A stretch of DNA of 64,000 nucleotides from Mycobacterium sp. MFM001 (lineage in GTDB: Bacteria > Actinomycetota > Actinomycetes > Mycobacteriales > Mycobacteriaceae), in contig NZ_BFAB01000007.1 of NCBI RefSeq assembly GCF_003402475.1, forward strand, positions 186,001 through 250,000. Reading direction: 5' to 3'. Below, piece after piece: positions 29,620 to 37,922 of this stretch. Under the pieces are notes generated by a model. It was not told where the DNA came from. It searched no databases and saw only the letters and a program-made list of their open reading frames with translations. A program made the translations under genes and the position numbers. How positions within the stretch are numbered: the first letter of the stretch is position 1; the number at the start of each line of letters is the position of its first letter.

Positions 29620-32037
29620 ATGACCAAACGCGGCCCGGATCGGCCCGGGGTGTTCGAATCGGACACCGCGGCAACCGATTTGGCTGCTGCCCGACAACAG
29701 TTGCTGTCCAGCCCGCCCGATCAGCTCGATGCGGCCGCGCTGCGTCGGGCCTGGGCCGAGCTGCACGAATTCTGGCTGGCCGCCAAGGCGAAGGAGATCG
29801 GCGTCACCGCCGGCAGTGGTTTCGCCGTCGTCGCGACCGGTTCCCTGGGCCGCGGCGAGTTGCTGCCGTACTCCGATCTGGACTTGCTGCTGGTGCACGA
29901 CGGCATGCCCGTTGACATTGTCGGTCAGGTTGCCGAATCCTTGTGGTATCCGTTGTGGGACAGCAATATTCGCCTCGATCACAGCGTACGCACGGTTAGC
30001 GAGGCGCTGCAGGTTGCGGGCGAGGACATTTCCGCCGGCCTGGCCATGCTCGACGCGCGGCACATCGCCGGAGACGAGCAGCCCTCGGCGCGGCTGGTCG
30101 ACGGCGTACGCCAGCAATGGCGAGCCGAAATCCGTTCGCGCTTCGGCGAACTCGTCGAAGCCACGCATTCTCGGTGGCGTCGCAGCGGCGAGATCGCGCA
30201 CCGCGCCGAGCCCGACCTGAAGTGCGGCCGCGGCGGGCTGCGCGATGTCCAACTGCTCGACGCGCTGGCCGTCGCCCAACTCGCCGACCGTGACGGCGCT
30301 TCACTGACAGGCGCCTACCGGACCCTGCTCGACGTTCGCACCGAACTGCACCGCGTCTCCGGTCGCGGCCATGACTTGCTGTTGGCCCAGTTTGCGGACG
30401 AGATCAGCGCGGCGTTGCACGTCGGCGACCGATACGACCTGGCTCGCACGCTCTCCGACGTGGCGCGCACCGTCAGCTACCGGGTCGACGCCGGCCTGCG
30501 CACCGCCGCCAACGCGCTGCCGCGGCGCGGGATGTCGGCGATGCGGCCAAGGCTGCGCCGGCCGCTGGACGAGGGTGTGGTCGAGTACGCCGGGGAAGTG
30601 GTGCTGGCGCGCGACGCGCGGCCCGAGCGCGATCCCGCCCTTGTGTTGCGGGTGGCCGCCGCGTCGGCCGCCACCGGCCTGCCGATCGCGGCGTCCACGC
30701 TGCGTCGGCTTGCCGAGGGCGCACCCGAGTTGCGCACGCCGTGGCCGCGGGAGGCGCTGAACAACCTATTGGTTCTGCTGGCCGCCGGGCCGGCCATGGT
30801 GGGAACCATCGAGGCGCTCGACCGCACCGGCCTGTGGGGCCGGCTGTTCCCGGAATGGGAAGCCGTCCGCGACCTGCCACCTCACGACGTCGTCCACATC
30901 TGGACGGTGGATCGCCACCTGGTCGAAACAGCAGTCCGGGCAAGGGTTTTCACGACTCGGGTAGCGCGGCCGGACCTGCTGATACTTGCCGCGCTGCTAC
31001 ACGACATCGGCAAGGGCCGGGGCACCGATCACAGCCTGATCGGCGCTGAGCTGGCTACCCAGGTCGGCACCCGACTGGGAATGTGGCCTTCCGACGTCGA
31101 GATGCTCTCCACATTGGTGTTGCACCATCTGTTGTTGGCGAAGACCGCCACCCGCCACGACCTCAACGACCCGGACACCATCGCCGCCGTCTCAGAGGCC
31201 CTCGGCGGGGATCCGGTGCTGCTCGACGTGCTGCACGCGCTGACCGAGGCCGACGCGCTGGCCACCGGACCCGCGGTGTGGAGCGAGTGGAAGGCGTCGC
31301 TGGTTGCTGAACTGGTACGACGCTGCCGGCTGGTGATGGCCGGTGAGGCACTACCGCAGGCGGATCCGATTGATCCGGAATACCTTTCGCTGGCGGCGGA
31401 CCACGGGGTGCACGTGGAGCTGCGGCGCGGCAGCAGCCGGCGCAGCTACCACGTGGCGATGATCGCCCCGGACCAGCGCGGCCTGTTGTCCAAAGCCGCG
31501 GGCGTGCTGGCGCTGAACTCACTGAGGGTGCATTCGGCGTCGGTGAACATCCACGACGACGCCGCAATCAACGAGTTCGTGGTGTCCCCGCACTTCGGAT
31601 CCCCGGTCGCCGCCGAGTTGCTGCGCCAGCAGTTCGCGGCTGCCCTCGACGGCGACGTCGACGTCCTCGACATGCTGGAGCGGCGCGAAAGCGACACCCA
31701 CCGCGCTCCGGTCCGCGAGGTGCCGACCGGCGTTCCGGTCCACGATTCGATCGCGCCGCCCCGCATCGTGTGGTTCGACGGGCCGCCGGGCCGGACGATC
31801 GTCGAAATCCGCGCCACCGACCGACCCGGCCTACTGGCGCGACTCGCCCGCGTGCTGGAGCGCGCCGGAGCCGACATCGCATGGGCGAGAGTCACCACGG
31901 TGGGGTCGATGGTCGACGACGTCTTCTGCGTTGTGCTGCCGGCTGGGCCCGCCCCGGATATGCGAGCGGCGATCGATCGTGTGCTGTTCGCTGCCTTGGA
32001 CGAACCCCTGTCCGGCGACGACGCGAAAGCCGGCTAG
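29620..32037 (+). CDS. glnD: PII nucleotidyltransferase/deadenylylase GlnD
   Basis: 805 aa bifunctional sensor that modifies and demodifies PII. Domain order: nucleotidyltransferase ([15 protein letters not shown], near residues 68-82), linker, HD phosphohydrolase ([14 protein letters not shown], near 455-470), and two C-terminal ACT domains ([16 protein letters not shown] and [15 protein letters not shown]) that sense glutamine. Third gene of amt-glnB-glnD; its TAG overlaps the stop of the convergent small exported-protein gene. Confidence 0.96.
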   Translation: MTKRGPDRPGVFESDTAATDLAAARQQLLSSPPDQLDAAALRRAWAELHEFWLAAKAKEIGVTAGSGFAVVATGSLGRGELLPYSDLDLLLVHDGMPVDIVGQVAESLWYPLWDSNIRLDHSVRTVSEALQVAGEDISAGLAMLDARHIAGDEQPSARLVDGVRQQWRAEIRSRFGELVEATHSRWRRSGEIAHRAEPDLKCGRGGLRDVQLLDALAVAQLADRDGASLTGAYRTLLDVRTELHRVSGRGHDLLLAQFADEISAALHVGDRYDLARTLSDVARTVSYRVDAGLRTAANALPRRGMSAMRPRLRRPLDEGVVEYAGEVVLARDARPERDPALVLRVAAASAATGLPIAASTLRRLAEGAPELRTPWPREALNNLLVLLAAGPAMVGTIEALDRTGLWGRLFPEWEAVRDLPPHDVVHIWTVDRHLVETAVRARVFTTRVARPDLLILAALLHDIGKGRGTDHSLIGAELATQVGTRLGMWPSDVEMLSTLVLHHLLLAKTATRHDLNDPDTIAAVSEALGGDPVLLDVLHALTEADALATGPAVWSEWKASLVAELVRRCRLVMAGEALPQADPIDPEYLSLAADHGVHVELRRGSSRRSYHVAMIAPDQRGLLSKAAGVLALNSLRVHSASVNIHDDAAINEFVVSPHFGSPVAAELLRQQFAAALDGDVDVLDMLERRESDTHRAPVREVPTGVPVHDSIAPPRIVWFDGPPGRTIVEIRATDRPGLLARLARVLERAGADIAWARVTTVGSMVDDVFCVVLPAGPAPDMRAAIDRVLFAALDEPLSGDDAKAG

Positions 32038-32372
32038 CAACCGTCGGGGCAGGCCGCGCCCGGTGCCACGTCCGGCGGCGGCGGTGGGGGTGGGAACAGT
32101 GGTCGCTTCGGCGGTCTGCCGTACTTCTCTGGATGGTCGTTCGGATCGTTCGGCAAGTGTCCGAATGGTATTCCAGCGGGCCGGCTTTGAGCGCTCAGCG
32201 AGTACCCGGCTGTCACTGGCGGGTGGCCTGCTGGTTGCTCGCTGCCGATACCGACCAGTGGTAGCGCGGAAAGTGCGCCGACCACCACGAGCAATCTCAG
32301 CGCTGTCTGGTTCCCGGCGTGGGCCTGTCCGTGCGGGTGGCCAGCTGTCCGTTTCCCTCGCGACGGCTCCAT
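32034..32372 (-). CDS. Small exported Pro-rich protein, unknown function
   Basis: 112 aa. A basic start followed by a hydrophobic run ([19 protein letters not shown], about residues 27-45) looks like a signal or anchor; the rest is hydrophilic with a Pro-rich segment ([16 protein letters not shown]) and two late cysteines (AACPDGC). I recognise no family. A -10 TACAGT exactly 6 nt before the ATG supports expression as a leaderless message. It overlaps the glnD stop tail to tail. Confidence 0.5.
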   Translation of the reverse strand: MEPSRGKRTAGHPHGQAHAGNQTALRLLVVVGALSALPLVGIGSEQPAGHPPVTAGYSLSAQSRPAGIPFGHLPNDPNDHPEKYGRPPKRPLFPPPPPPPDVAPGAACPDGC

Positions 32373-32378
32373 ACAGCC

Positions 32379-32384
32379 ACTGTA
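32379..32384 (-). promoter_or_regulatory. -10 hexamer TACAGT before the small exported gene
   Basis: On the minus strand TACAGT (32384-32379) is 6 nt from ATG 32372, the same geometry as at 15395-15383. Confidence 0.4.
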
Positions 32385-32507
32385 GTCCGAAAAAGTGAAC
32401 TACGGTGCTCTGATAAATACGCAAGCGGTCTTTAAGTTGTATTTCGTCCACTGAAACGAGCTATTGCCTGTGGTTATGGACGATCGGCGTCAAACCAAGA
32501 GACGGAC

Positions 32508-32789
32508 CTACACAGGCTTCGGTGCTTCCGTGCCTGTGGCCGCCTGGGCGCCGGCGCTCAGAATGCCGAGAAACATTTCGTGCATCGCTTTGGCCTGTGC
32601 GCTGATTGCCTGATACATCTCGCCGTGCAGAGCGAACTGCGTCGCCATCAAGGCCGACACCTCGTCGTCGGCGGCGGGCGGCAGCCCGGCCGTCGTGTGC
32701 GCGAGTGCGCCGTCCTGCGTGGCCATCGCCACGCCCGCGTTCTGCAACATTTTTACCGCTGCCGACAGCGATTCCGGCCGAGCGTTCAT
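32508..32789 (-). CDS. PE family protein lacking the YxxxD/E motif
   Basis: 93 aa, PE domain only. PE hallmarks are the helical hairpin with ADDEVSALMATQFALHGEMYQ and AQAKAMHEMF. The position that normally reads GSYAATEAAN reads AGAQAATGTEAP, so the tyrosine of the type VII signal YxxxD/E is missing. ATG 32789 follows AGAAAGG on the minus strand. It is third in an operon PE-PPE-PE, 56 nt after the PPE gene. It could be a non-secreted or decaying PE. Confidence 0.82.
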   Translation of the reverse strand: MNARPESLSAAVKMLQNAGVAMATQDGALAHTTAGLPPAADDEVSALMATQFALHGEMYQAISAQAKAMHEMFLGILSAGAQAATGTEAPKPV

Positions 32790-32845
32790 AATGACGAAAA
32801 CCTTTCTGCGAGAAGATGAGTCGATTGACGGGACGGTTCGCGCCG

Positions 32846-34033
32846 TCAGGCAAATACCGGTTTGGGCATCACTTTGGGCTTGACGCCGTAGCGTGGAGCG
32901 CCGATGCCGAGGCCCTGACGGCCGGCAGCGGATGCCATCCCCGGCATGACGCCCGGCACCCCTCCCGCAGCGCCGGTCTCCTCGGCGGCCACGGTCCAGC
33001 CCGTGCCCGCCAACGTCGCACCGGTCTCTGCCGGAGCGGCCGCCGACCATGCGGCCGGCACCGAGAGCCTTCCGACCTCGGACGCCGTGCCCATGCCCGC
33101 CAATACCGCGCCACCGCCGGCTCGCGTCGTCGCGCCCGCCAGCGTCGTGCCGAAGCCCGCGCCGTCGCCGATGGGGGTGACGTCGCCGATGGTGACGCCG
33201 TAGGGGGCAGCGTTAAGGAAGTGACCGAGGAGCGGCATGGTCGCGGTCAGCATCGCCTGGTTCCAGGCCGCGGTGACACCGATGTTGTAGACGACGTTTT
33301 GGACGAACGGGACGTTGAACAGGTTGTTGACAGCAGACAAGACGTCACCCGGACCACTGGCCTGCGCCACGCTGGCGGCCGGGTTGGCGGCCGAACCCAG
33401 GAGATTCTGCAAGCCGCCGAGCGCATTGTTGAGCGTCGACGTGGTCGCATTGCTGTTGACGGCGTTGCCGACCGCGGCAGCTTGCGCTAATTGCCCGCCG
33501 GGGTTGGTGTTCTGGGCCGGCGGTGTCAACGGCGACAGCATCGCGTTTGCTGCCGAAGCAGCGGCGTAGGCGTACATGGCGGCGGCGTCCTGGGCCCAAA
33601 ACTCGGCGTACATGGCCTCGTTGGCCATGATCGCCGGCGTGTTCTGGCCCAGGATGTTGGTCGCCACCAGCGCCGCCAGTTGCGCGCGGTTGGCGGCGAC
33701 CACTGGCGGCGGAATCGTGGCGGTAAACGCCGTCTCGTACGCCGCCGCCGACGCGGTGGCCCGGGCAGCCGCTTCCTGCAGCTGCCCGGAGGTGGTGTTG
33801 AGCCAGGCGATGTAGGGCTGAGCAGCGGCGGCCATCAGCTGAGACGACGGCCCCTGCCACTCCGAGCCGGTGAGTTGGGAGATCACCGCCTCGTAAGACG
33901 CCGCGTTCGAGCTCAGTTCCGCGCTCAGCGCGCCGAATGCGGAAGAGGCGGCCATCAACGGCCCGGCTCCGGCGCCGGCGTACATCAGTGCGGAGTTGAC
34001 CTCCGGGGGTCGCGCTGCGAAATCGAAAAACAT
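32846..34033 (-). CDS. PPE family protein, PPE-SVP subgroup
   Basis: 395 aa. The N-terminal PPE domain (~180 residues) starts MFFDFAARPPEVNSALMYAG and contains EWQGPSS and the [16 protein letters not shown] segment. The C-terminal domain has the SVP motif VGRLSVPAAW and ends GAPRYGVKPKVMPKP. PPE proteins pair with a PE partner through helical bundles and are exported by ESX-5-type systems to the outer membrane or medium; some act as nutrient channels. It is 35 nt after the larger PE gene, its likely partner, and shares that protein's C-terminal tail. Confidence 0.92.
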   Translation of the reverse strand: MFFDFAARPPEVNSALMYAGAGAGPLMAASSAFGALSAELSSNAASYEAVISQLTGSEWQGPSSQLMAAAAQPYIAWLNTTSGQLQEAAARATASAAAYETAFTATIPPPVVAANRAQLAALVATNILGQNTPAIMANEAMYAEFWAQDAAAMYAYAAASAANAMLSPLTPPAQNTNPGGQLAQAAAVGNAVNSNATTSTLNNALGGLQNLLGSAANPAASVAQASGPGDVLSAVNNLFNVPFVQNVVYNIGVTAAWNQAMLTATMPLLGHFLNAAPYGVTIGDVTPIGDGAGFGTTLAGATTRAGGGAVLAGMGTASEVGRLSVPAAWSAAAPAETGATLAGTGWTVAAEETGAAGGVPGVMPGMASAAGRQGLGIGAPRYGVKPKVMPKPVFA

Positions 34034-34068
34034 AGTGTTCTACGCCCCGTCTTCGTTTCGATGGGTTT

Positions 34069-34938
34069 CTAGGTGATGGTCGGCTTGGGGACGGTTGGCA
34101 TGACCTTGGGTTTGACCCCGTAGCGCGGGGCCCCGAAGCCGGAGCTACCGCGACCGGCCGACGCCACTCCGGGCATTCCGGCCGGCACGGCCCCCGACCC
34201 GCCGGTGGTCGGCGCGGCGGTGGTCCAGCTCTGGGCCGCCAACGTCACCGGCGTGCTCGCCGTCGGGACTCCGCCGGCCCAACTGGGCGGCACGGAAAGG
34301 GCGCCGATCGACGCCCCCTGGCCGACCCCGGCCAGCACCGGGGCTGCGCCCAGGGCGCCTCCAGTAGCACCGACAGCACCGGCGGCCGTCGCCGGGTTGA
34401 CCGAGCTGACCAAGCCGGCCGACAGACCGCCGAGGTCGGCCTCCGGAGCTTCTAACGCAGTGAGCAGACCACCGCCGCCCATGCCGATGAGGTCCGACTC
34501 GGCGGAGGCGAAGTTGCCCAGCTCATCCATCGGCATGGAGACCATGCCGCTCGACAAACCACCAGGACCGGTGTCGCCGAGGAAGTTGGCCAGGTTGTTG
34601 ATCCAATCTGCGAGTCCGCCGCCCGACTGCGCGGAGGTCGAGGCCGCCGCGACCTGGTTGGCCGCTTCGGTCGTTCCGTAGGAGCCAGACGTGGTCTGCA
34701 TGAGGCTCACGAATTGCTGGTGGATGGCCTGGGCCTGAGCGCTGACCGTTTGGTAGAGCTGACCGTAGGTAGAAAACACACCGGCCTGCAGGGCCGAGAC
34801 CTCGTCGGAGGCCGCGGGGGCGACGGCTGTGGTCGGCGGCGCGGCGGCGGCGCTCTCGGCGGAGAACGCGTTGCCGATGCCTTCGAGCTGCGCCGCGGCG
34901 GCTGCAATCGCTTCGGGCACCGTTCGTACGAACGACAT
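34069..34938 (-). CDS. PE family protein with a PPE-SVP-like C-terminal domain
   Basis: 289 aa. Residues 1-98 are a normal PE domain ending with the type VII motif YGTTE. The remaining ~190 residues are not PGRS but resemble the C-terminus of PPE-SVP proteins: GALSVPPSWAGG followed by GFGAPRYGVKPKVMP, the same closing tail as the adjacent PPE. The two would form an operon-encoded PE/PPE pair. AGGAG lies 7 nt before the ATG. First gene of the minus-strand operon. Confidence 0.88.
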   Translation of the reverse strand: MSFVRTVPEAIAAAAAQLEGIGNAFSAESAAAAPPTTAVAPAASDEVSALQAGVFSTYGQLYQTVSAQAQAIHQQFVSLMQTTSGSYGTTEAANQVAAASTSAQSGGGLADWINNLANFLGDTGPGGLSSGMVSMPMDELGNFASAESDLIGMGGGGLLTALEAPEADLGGLSAGLVSSVNPATAAGAVGATGGALGAAPVLAGVGQGASIGALSVPPSWAGGVPTASTPVTLAAQSWTTAAPTTGGSGAVPAGMPGVASAGRGSSGFGAPRYGVKPKVMPTVPKPTIT

Positions 34939-35405
34939 GTATTTCTCCTATGGCATAAACCGATCCCTAACGGGATTCGGTCAAGCGTTTCCGCTGCGTC
35001 GAGGTATCCGTCAAAAGGATCCTGTTACACGATCGCGGAAATCGACGGATAGCGCCTAGCTGGTTAATGGCTTTTTAACGTCCGCAGCCGAACTTTTAAC
35101 ACGCTGCTTGCGGTGTGCACGAGAGCTAAAGTAACCGGGCGGTTAAGGAAAGCTCACTGCAATTAATTTCATAAAAGTTACCGAATGCTCACCGTGGCAT
35201 CGGACCCGCGTTTATCGCCCGGCTGACAGTTAAAAATGCATTACCAAATTATCTCTCGCCGGCGCGTGGCGTCCCGGCCAAGCCGGACGCCTCAACGGCG
35301 ATGTCGTGTTCGGAAACCACTGCGGTACAGGGAGCTTGACCGGAAAGCTGGTCGACGCCGAGAATGCGCAGTTGCCGCGCCCGCCCTGCCCGCTGAGGAG
35401 GTAGC
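34939..35405. promoter_or_regulatory. AT-rich intergenic region between the PE operon and the P450 gene
   Basis: A 467-nt stretch without a convincing gene, visibly richer in A/T than its surroundings between 35040 and 35260. TTTTAAC occurs at 35073-35079 and 35094-35100 (21 nt apart, two helical turns) and its inverse GTTAAAA at 35229-35235; these could be operator sites. It must hold the divergent promoters of the PE operon and the P450 gene. The GC-rich end (35260-35400) shows nothing else recognisable. Confidence 0.4.
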
Positions 35406-36593
35406 TTGACTTCTCCTCCGTTACACCACAAGGAAAGTCCGTACTTCGCAGCAGATCGTGGCGCCTATTGGCGCCACCTGCGCGAGCTGGGACCGGTAGT
35501 GGAAATTACGACTGGCGATCCGCTACTGCACGGCTACTATCTCACCGGGCGGGACGACGTGCGCGCGGCGCTGCTCGACCCCGAAACGTTTGCATCCCCT
35601 CCGAAAACCTTTGCGATCGCCCTGTTCGGTGTGCCGCTTCCCCAGGTGCCGCTCTCCTGCGCAACACGGGCGGAGCATGCTCGTTTCGGACGTGTCTTAC
35701 ATCCTCTCTTCAGCCCCAAAGGGTTGGCCCCGTTTGCTCCCGTCTTGAGTGCTCAGGCCGCGACGCTGGTCGACGCCGTCGTCGCCGAAAAGCAGTGTGA
35801 TGCAACCAGTGTGGCCGATACCTATGCCTGCCAAGCGCTGCTTACGGTGTGCGGGTTGCCGGCGGACAACCGCAGAGCGCCTCGGCTGATCAGGGCCGCG
35901 GTAATCGGCGACTCCGGTGGGGGAGCGCAACTTGAACTCGTCAAGTGGCTGAACGTGAACCTGGACGCGGGGATGTGGAATCCCCAGCGGCCGCCGGGCG
36001 TGCTCTGGCCGCTGCTGGAACAACTCGCAAATGACCCGAACTTTCCACTCAGCAGGGTGGAAGTGATTGCGACCATCCTCTTGTTGTTCTCGGTTGCAGG
36101 CATCGAAATGGTTGCCGCTGCAATCTCTTTCGCACTTTTACATCTCGCGCGAGATCCACAACTGCAGGACCGGCTGCGCGAGGACCCAGCACAGCTTCCG
36201 GCGTTCGCGGAAGAGATTTTCCGGTTGGAGACGCCGGGTCCGGCCATTCCGCGTGTGACGACCAGGGACGTCACCGTCGGGGGCGTCACGATCCCCGCAC
36301 GCAGCGCGGTATGGCTGGCCTTGGAAGCGGCGGGCAGAGCCAACGGCGGCGACGTGATTGCGACCGCCGGCAACGGAAAGGTTCGCCGGCAGCGGCATTG
36401 GGCCTTCGGCGGTGGCATGCACAGATGCTTGGGCATGCACCTGGCCCGTCTCGAGATGGCCGCGTTTTTGACCGAGTGGTTGCGTCGTGTCCCAAAGTTC
36501 GAGCTGGAGCCCGGCTTCATGCCGGCCGTCGCGCACAAACCGACCAGCGTGACTCACCTGAGCAGTCTCATGCTGCGCTGGAAGGCCCGGTGA
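35406..36593 (+). CDS. Cytochrome P450
   Basis: 395 aa heme monooxygenase. The K-helix E270xxR273 and heme loop FGGGMHRCLG (F334-G343, ligand C341) are intact. The I-helix reads AGIEMVAAA (231-239): the acid E234 is kept but the usual following Thr is M235, and the region before the heme loop lacks the usual ANRDP...F/PERF pattern (EAAGRANGGDVIATAGNG). Substrate is unknown. TTG 35406 is only 4 nt after AGGAGG (35396-35401); no better start is visible. A small unknown gene follows 28 nt downstream. Confidence 0.9.
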   Translation: MTSPPLHHKESPYFAADRGAYWRHLRELGPVVEITTGDPLLHGYYLTGRDDVRAALLDPETFASPPKTFAIALFGVPLPQVPLSCATRAEHARFGRVLHPLFSPKGLAPFAPVLSAQAATLVDAVVAEKQCDATSVADTYACQALLTVCGLPADNRRAPRLIRAAVIGDSGGGAQLELVKWLNVNLDAGMWNPQRPPGVLWPLLEQLANDPNFPLSRVEVIATILLLFSVAGIEMVAAAISFALLHLARDPQLQDRLREDPAQLPAFAEEIFRLETPGPAIPRVTTRDVTVGGVTIPARSAVWLALEAAGRANGGDVIATAGNGKVRRQRHWAFGGGMHRCLGMHLARLEMAAFLTEWLRRVPKFELEPGFMPAVAHKPTSVTHLSSLMLRWKAR

Positions 36594-36621
36594 GTGCGCT
36601 GCCAAGGCGGGCCGGTTTCGG

Positions 36622-37116
36622 ATGACCGGCGACATGCGCGACGCCGAGCTGGAGCACCACATCAAAGAATTCCTGAGGGCGCTTGACCAACGTCCGGACG
36701 AACTGATCCAGAACAACCTGACACAAGTCGAAAAACCGGACCTGCGGGATATTGAGGACTTGCGACGCTATGTCAACGACCTCAAAACGATCTATGGGCA
36801 GGGCTTGGAGAACATGTACGGGCGGATAGCGTCACACGGTCTCGCCATTTGTGAGTTGACGGATGAAACCGAAATAACAGAACGGGTTGAGACGATGATG
36901 ACGCTGGTGGCCGGAGATGCCGACGAAGTCCCGAAAGTGCTGGCGAGCCTTGAAGATGCCGCGAGGGAGCCGAATCCTGGGGCCCTCGTCCGGGTGTTCC
37001 TCACGGTTCTCGGTGCGGGGGCTCGTGGACTGCCGCGCCAGGGTCAGCTCGACGAATTGGTGGTTGACTTCACGACGTATTGCCTGGAGCGCTTCCCGCC
37101 TGCGGCCGGCGATTAG
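36622..37116 (+). CDS. Hypothetical protein downstream of the P450
   Basis: 164 aa, charged and helical, rich in Asp/Glu/Leu, no membrane segment or signal. I do not recognise a family. It begins 28 nt after the P450 stop and is probably co-transcribed with it, which could mean a role in the same pathway or regulation; that is inference from position only. Confidence 0.6.
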   Translation: MTGDMRDAELEHHIKEFLRALDQRPDELIQNNLTQVEKPDLRDIEDLRRYVNDLKTIYGQGLENMYGRIASHGLAICELTDETEITERVETMMTLVAGDADEVPKVLASLEDAAREPNPGALVRVFLTVLGAGARGLPRQGQLDELVVDFTTYCLERFPPAAGD

Positions 37117-37220
37117 GGCTTGGCGCACGGACAGGGATCGGCTGCGCCGGCCGCGTACCGGGGAGCGGGTGCAAGGCCATCATGGTCGACGCCATGCGCG
37201 TAACGCCGCCTCGTGTGACA

Positions 37221-37559
37221 ATGCGCTTCATGAGACGGTGGATGTTAGTGCTGAGCACGACCGCTGTAGTCGGTCTTGCCGTGTCTTCGCCCGCCGTTGC
37301 CGACAGCACCGACGACGCGTTTCTCGCGTCGCTTCAGCAAGCCAACATTTCGTTCCGAAACCCCGACCAAGCCATCACGGCCGCGCACACGGTGTGCCAG
37401 ATGATAGCCAACGGAAAACAAGGCCCGGAAGTTCTTTCGGTGCTGCAGAGCGCCAATCCCGGAATCACGTCGGATGGGGCAAGGATGTTTTTGGGAATTT
37501 CGTTGAATGCGTACTGCCCTGAACGACTACCGCCGAGCGGCGGCGGAAACGACAACTAA
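37221..37559 (+). CDS. Secreted DUF732 protein
   Basis: 112 aa from ATG 37221. The signal peptide is MRRWMLVLSTTAVVGLAVSS followed by PAVA and D. The mature domain (DDAFLASLQ, CQMIANGK, NAYCPE) fits DUF732, a small secreted actinobacterial family with one disulfide. Earlier in-frame ATGs at 37182 and 37194 and one at 37230 are alternatives; the signal peptide is intact from 37221 or 37230. Function of the family is unknown. Confidence 0.78.
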   Translation: MRFMRRWMLVLSTTAVVGLAVSSPAVADSTDDAFLASLQQANISFRNPDQAITAAHTVCQMIANGKQGPEVLSVLQSANPGITSDGARMFLGISLNAYCPERLPPSGGGNDN

Positions 37560-37651
37560 CAGGTTGCTTTTGCTTATAGCCGTCGGAATGCATCGCGAAA
37601 TTACGGCATCACCGGCGGTTGATAATTACAAACATTTCTTCCGCCCCGGCT

Positions 37652-37910
37652 GGCTCCTCCTCGCACCGTGCCGGTGCTCGTCGTCGCCCCGCTGTGCTGA
37701 TGGTGGCGGCCCGCCGCGCCCGGCTTCGCCGCGCTTGCGACCGCACGGTGCTGATGGCGCGGCTCTTCCTCGCACCGTGCCGGTGCTCGTCGTCGCCCCG
37801 CTGTGCTGATGTGGCGGCCCGCCGCGCCCGGCTACGCCGCGCTTGCGACCGCACGGTGCTGATGGCGCGGCTCTTCCTCGCACCGTGCCGGTGCTCGTCG
37901 TCGCCCCGCT
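37652..37910. repeat. Tandem repeat upstream of ffh (109 + 108 + ~42 bp)
   Basis: Two full units (37652-37760 and 37761-37868) and a partial third (from 37869) are nearly identical; the first has one extra G. Each junction can form a 9-bp hairpin, GCACGGTGC with GCACCGTGC (37743-37751/37772-37780 and 37851-37859/37880-37888), each with a 20-nt loop. It fills most of the 363-nt gap 37560-37922, in which I see no gene. It resembles mycobacterial VNTR/MIRU-type loci. A diverged single segment lies after ftsY in the opposite orientation. Confidence 0.85.
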
Positions 37911-37915
37911 ACGCT
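37910..37915 (+). promoter_or_regulatory. -10 hexamer TACGCT of ffh
   Basis: TACGCT lies 7 nt before GTG 37923. It sits exactly where the partial third repeat unit diverges from the first two, which read TGTGCT there, so only the ffh-proximal copy carries the hexamer. Confidence 0.45.
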
Positions 37916-37922
37916 GGGCGGC

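Noticed and set aside
35249..35431. Small antisense frame (60 aa) before the P450
   Set aside because: It overlaps the P450 start, has no RBS and no recognisable features.
37652..37910. Tandem repeat as a CRISPR array
   Set aside because: Units are 108-109 bp, contiguous, with no unique spacers and no cas genes nearby.
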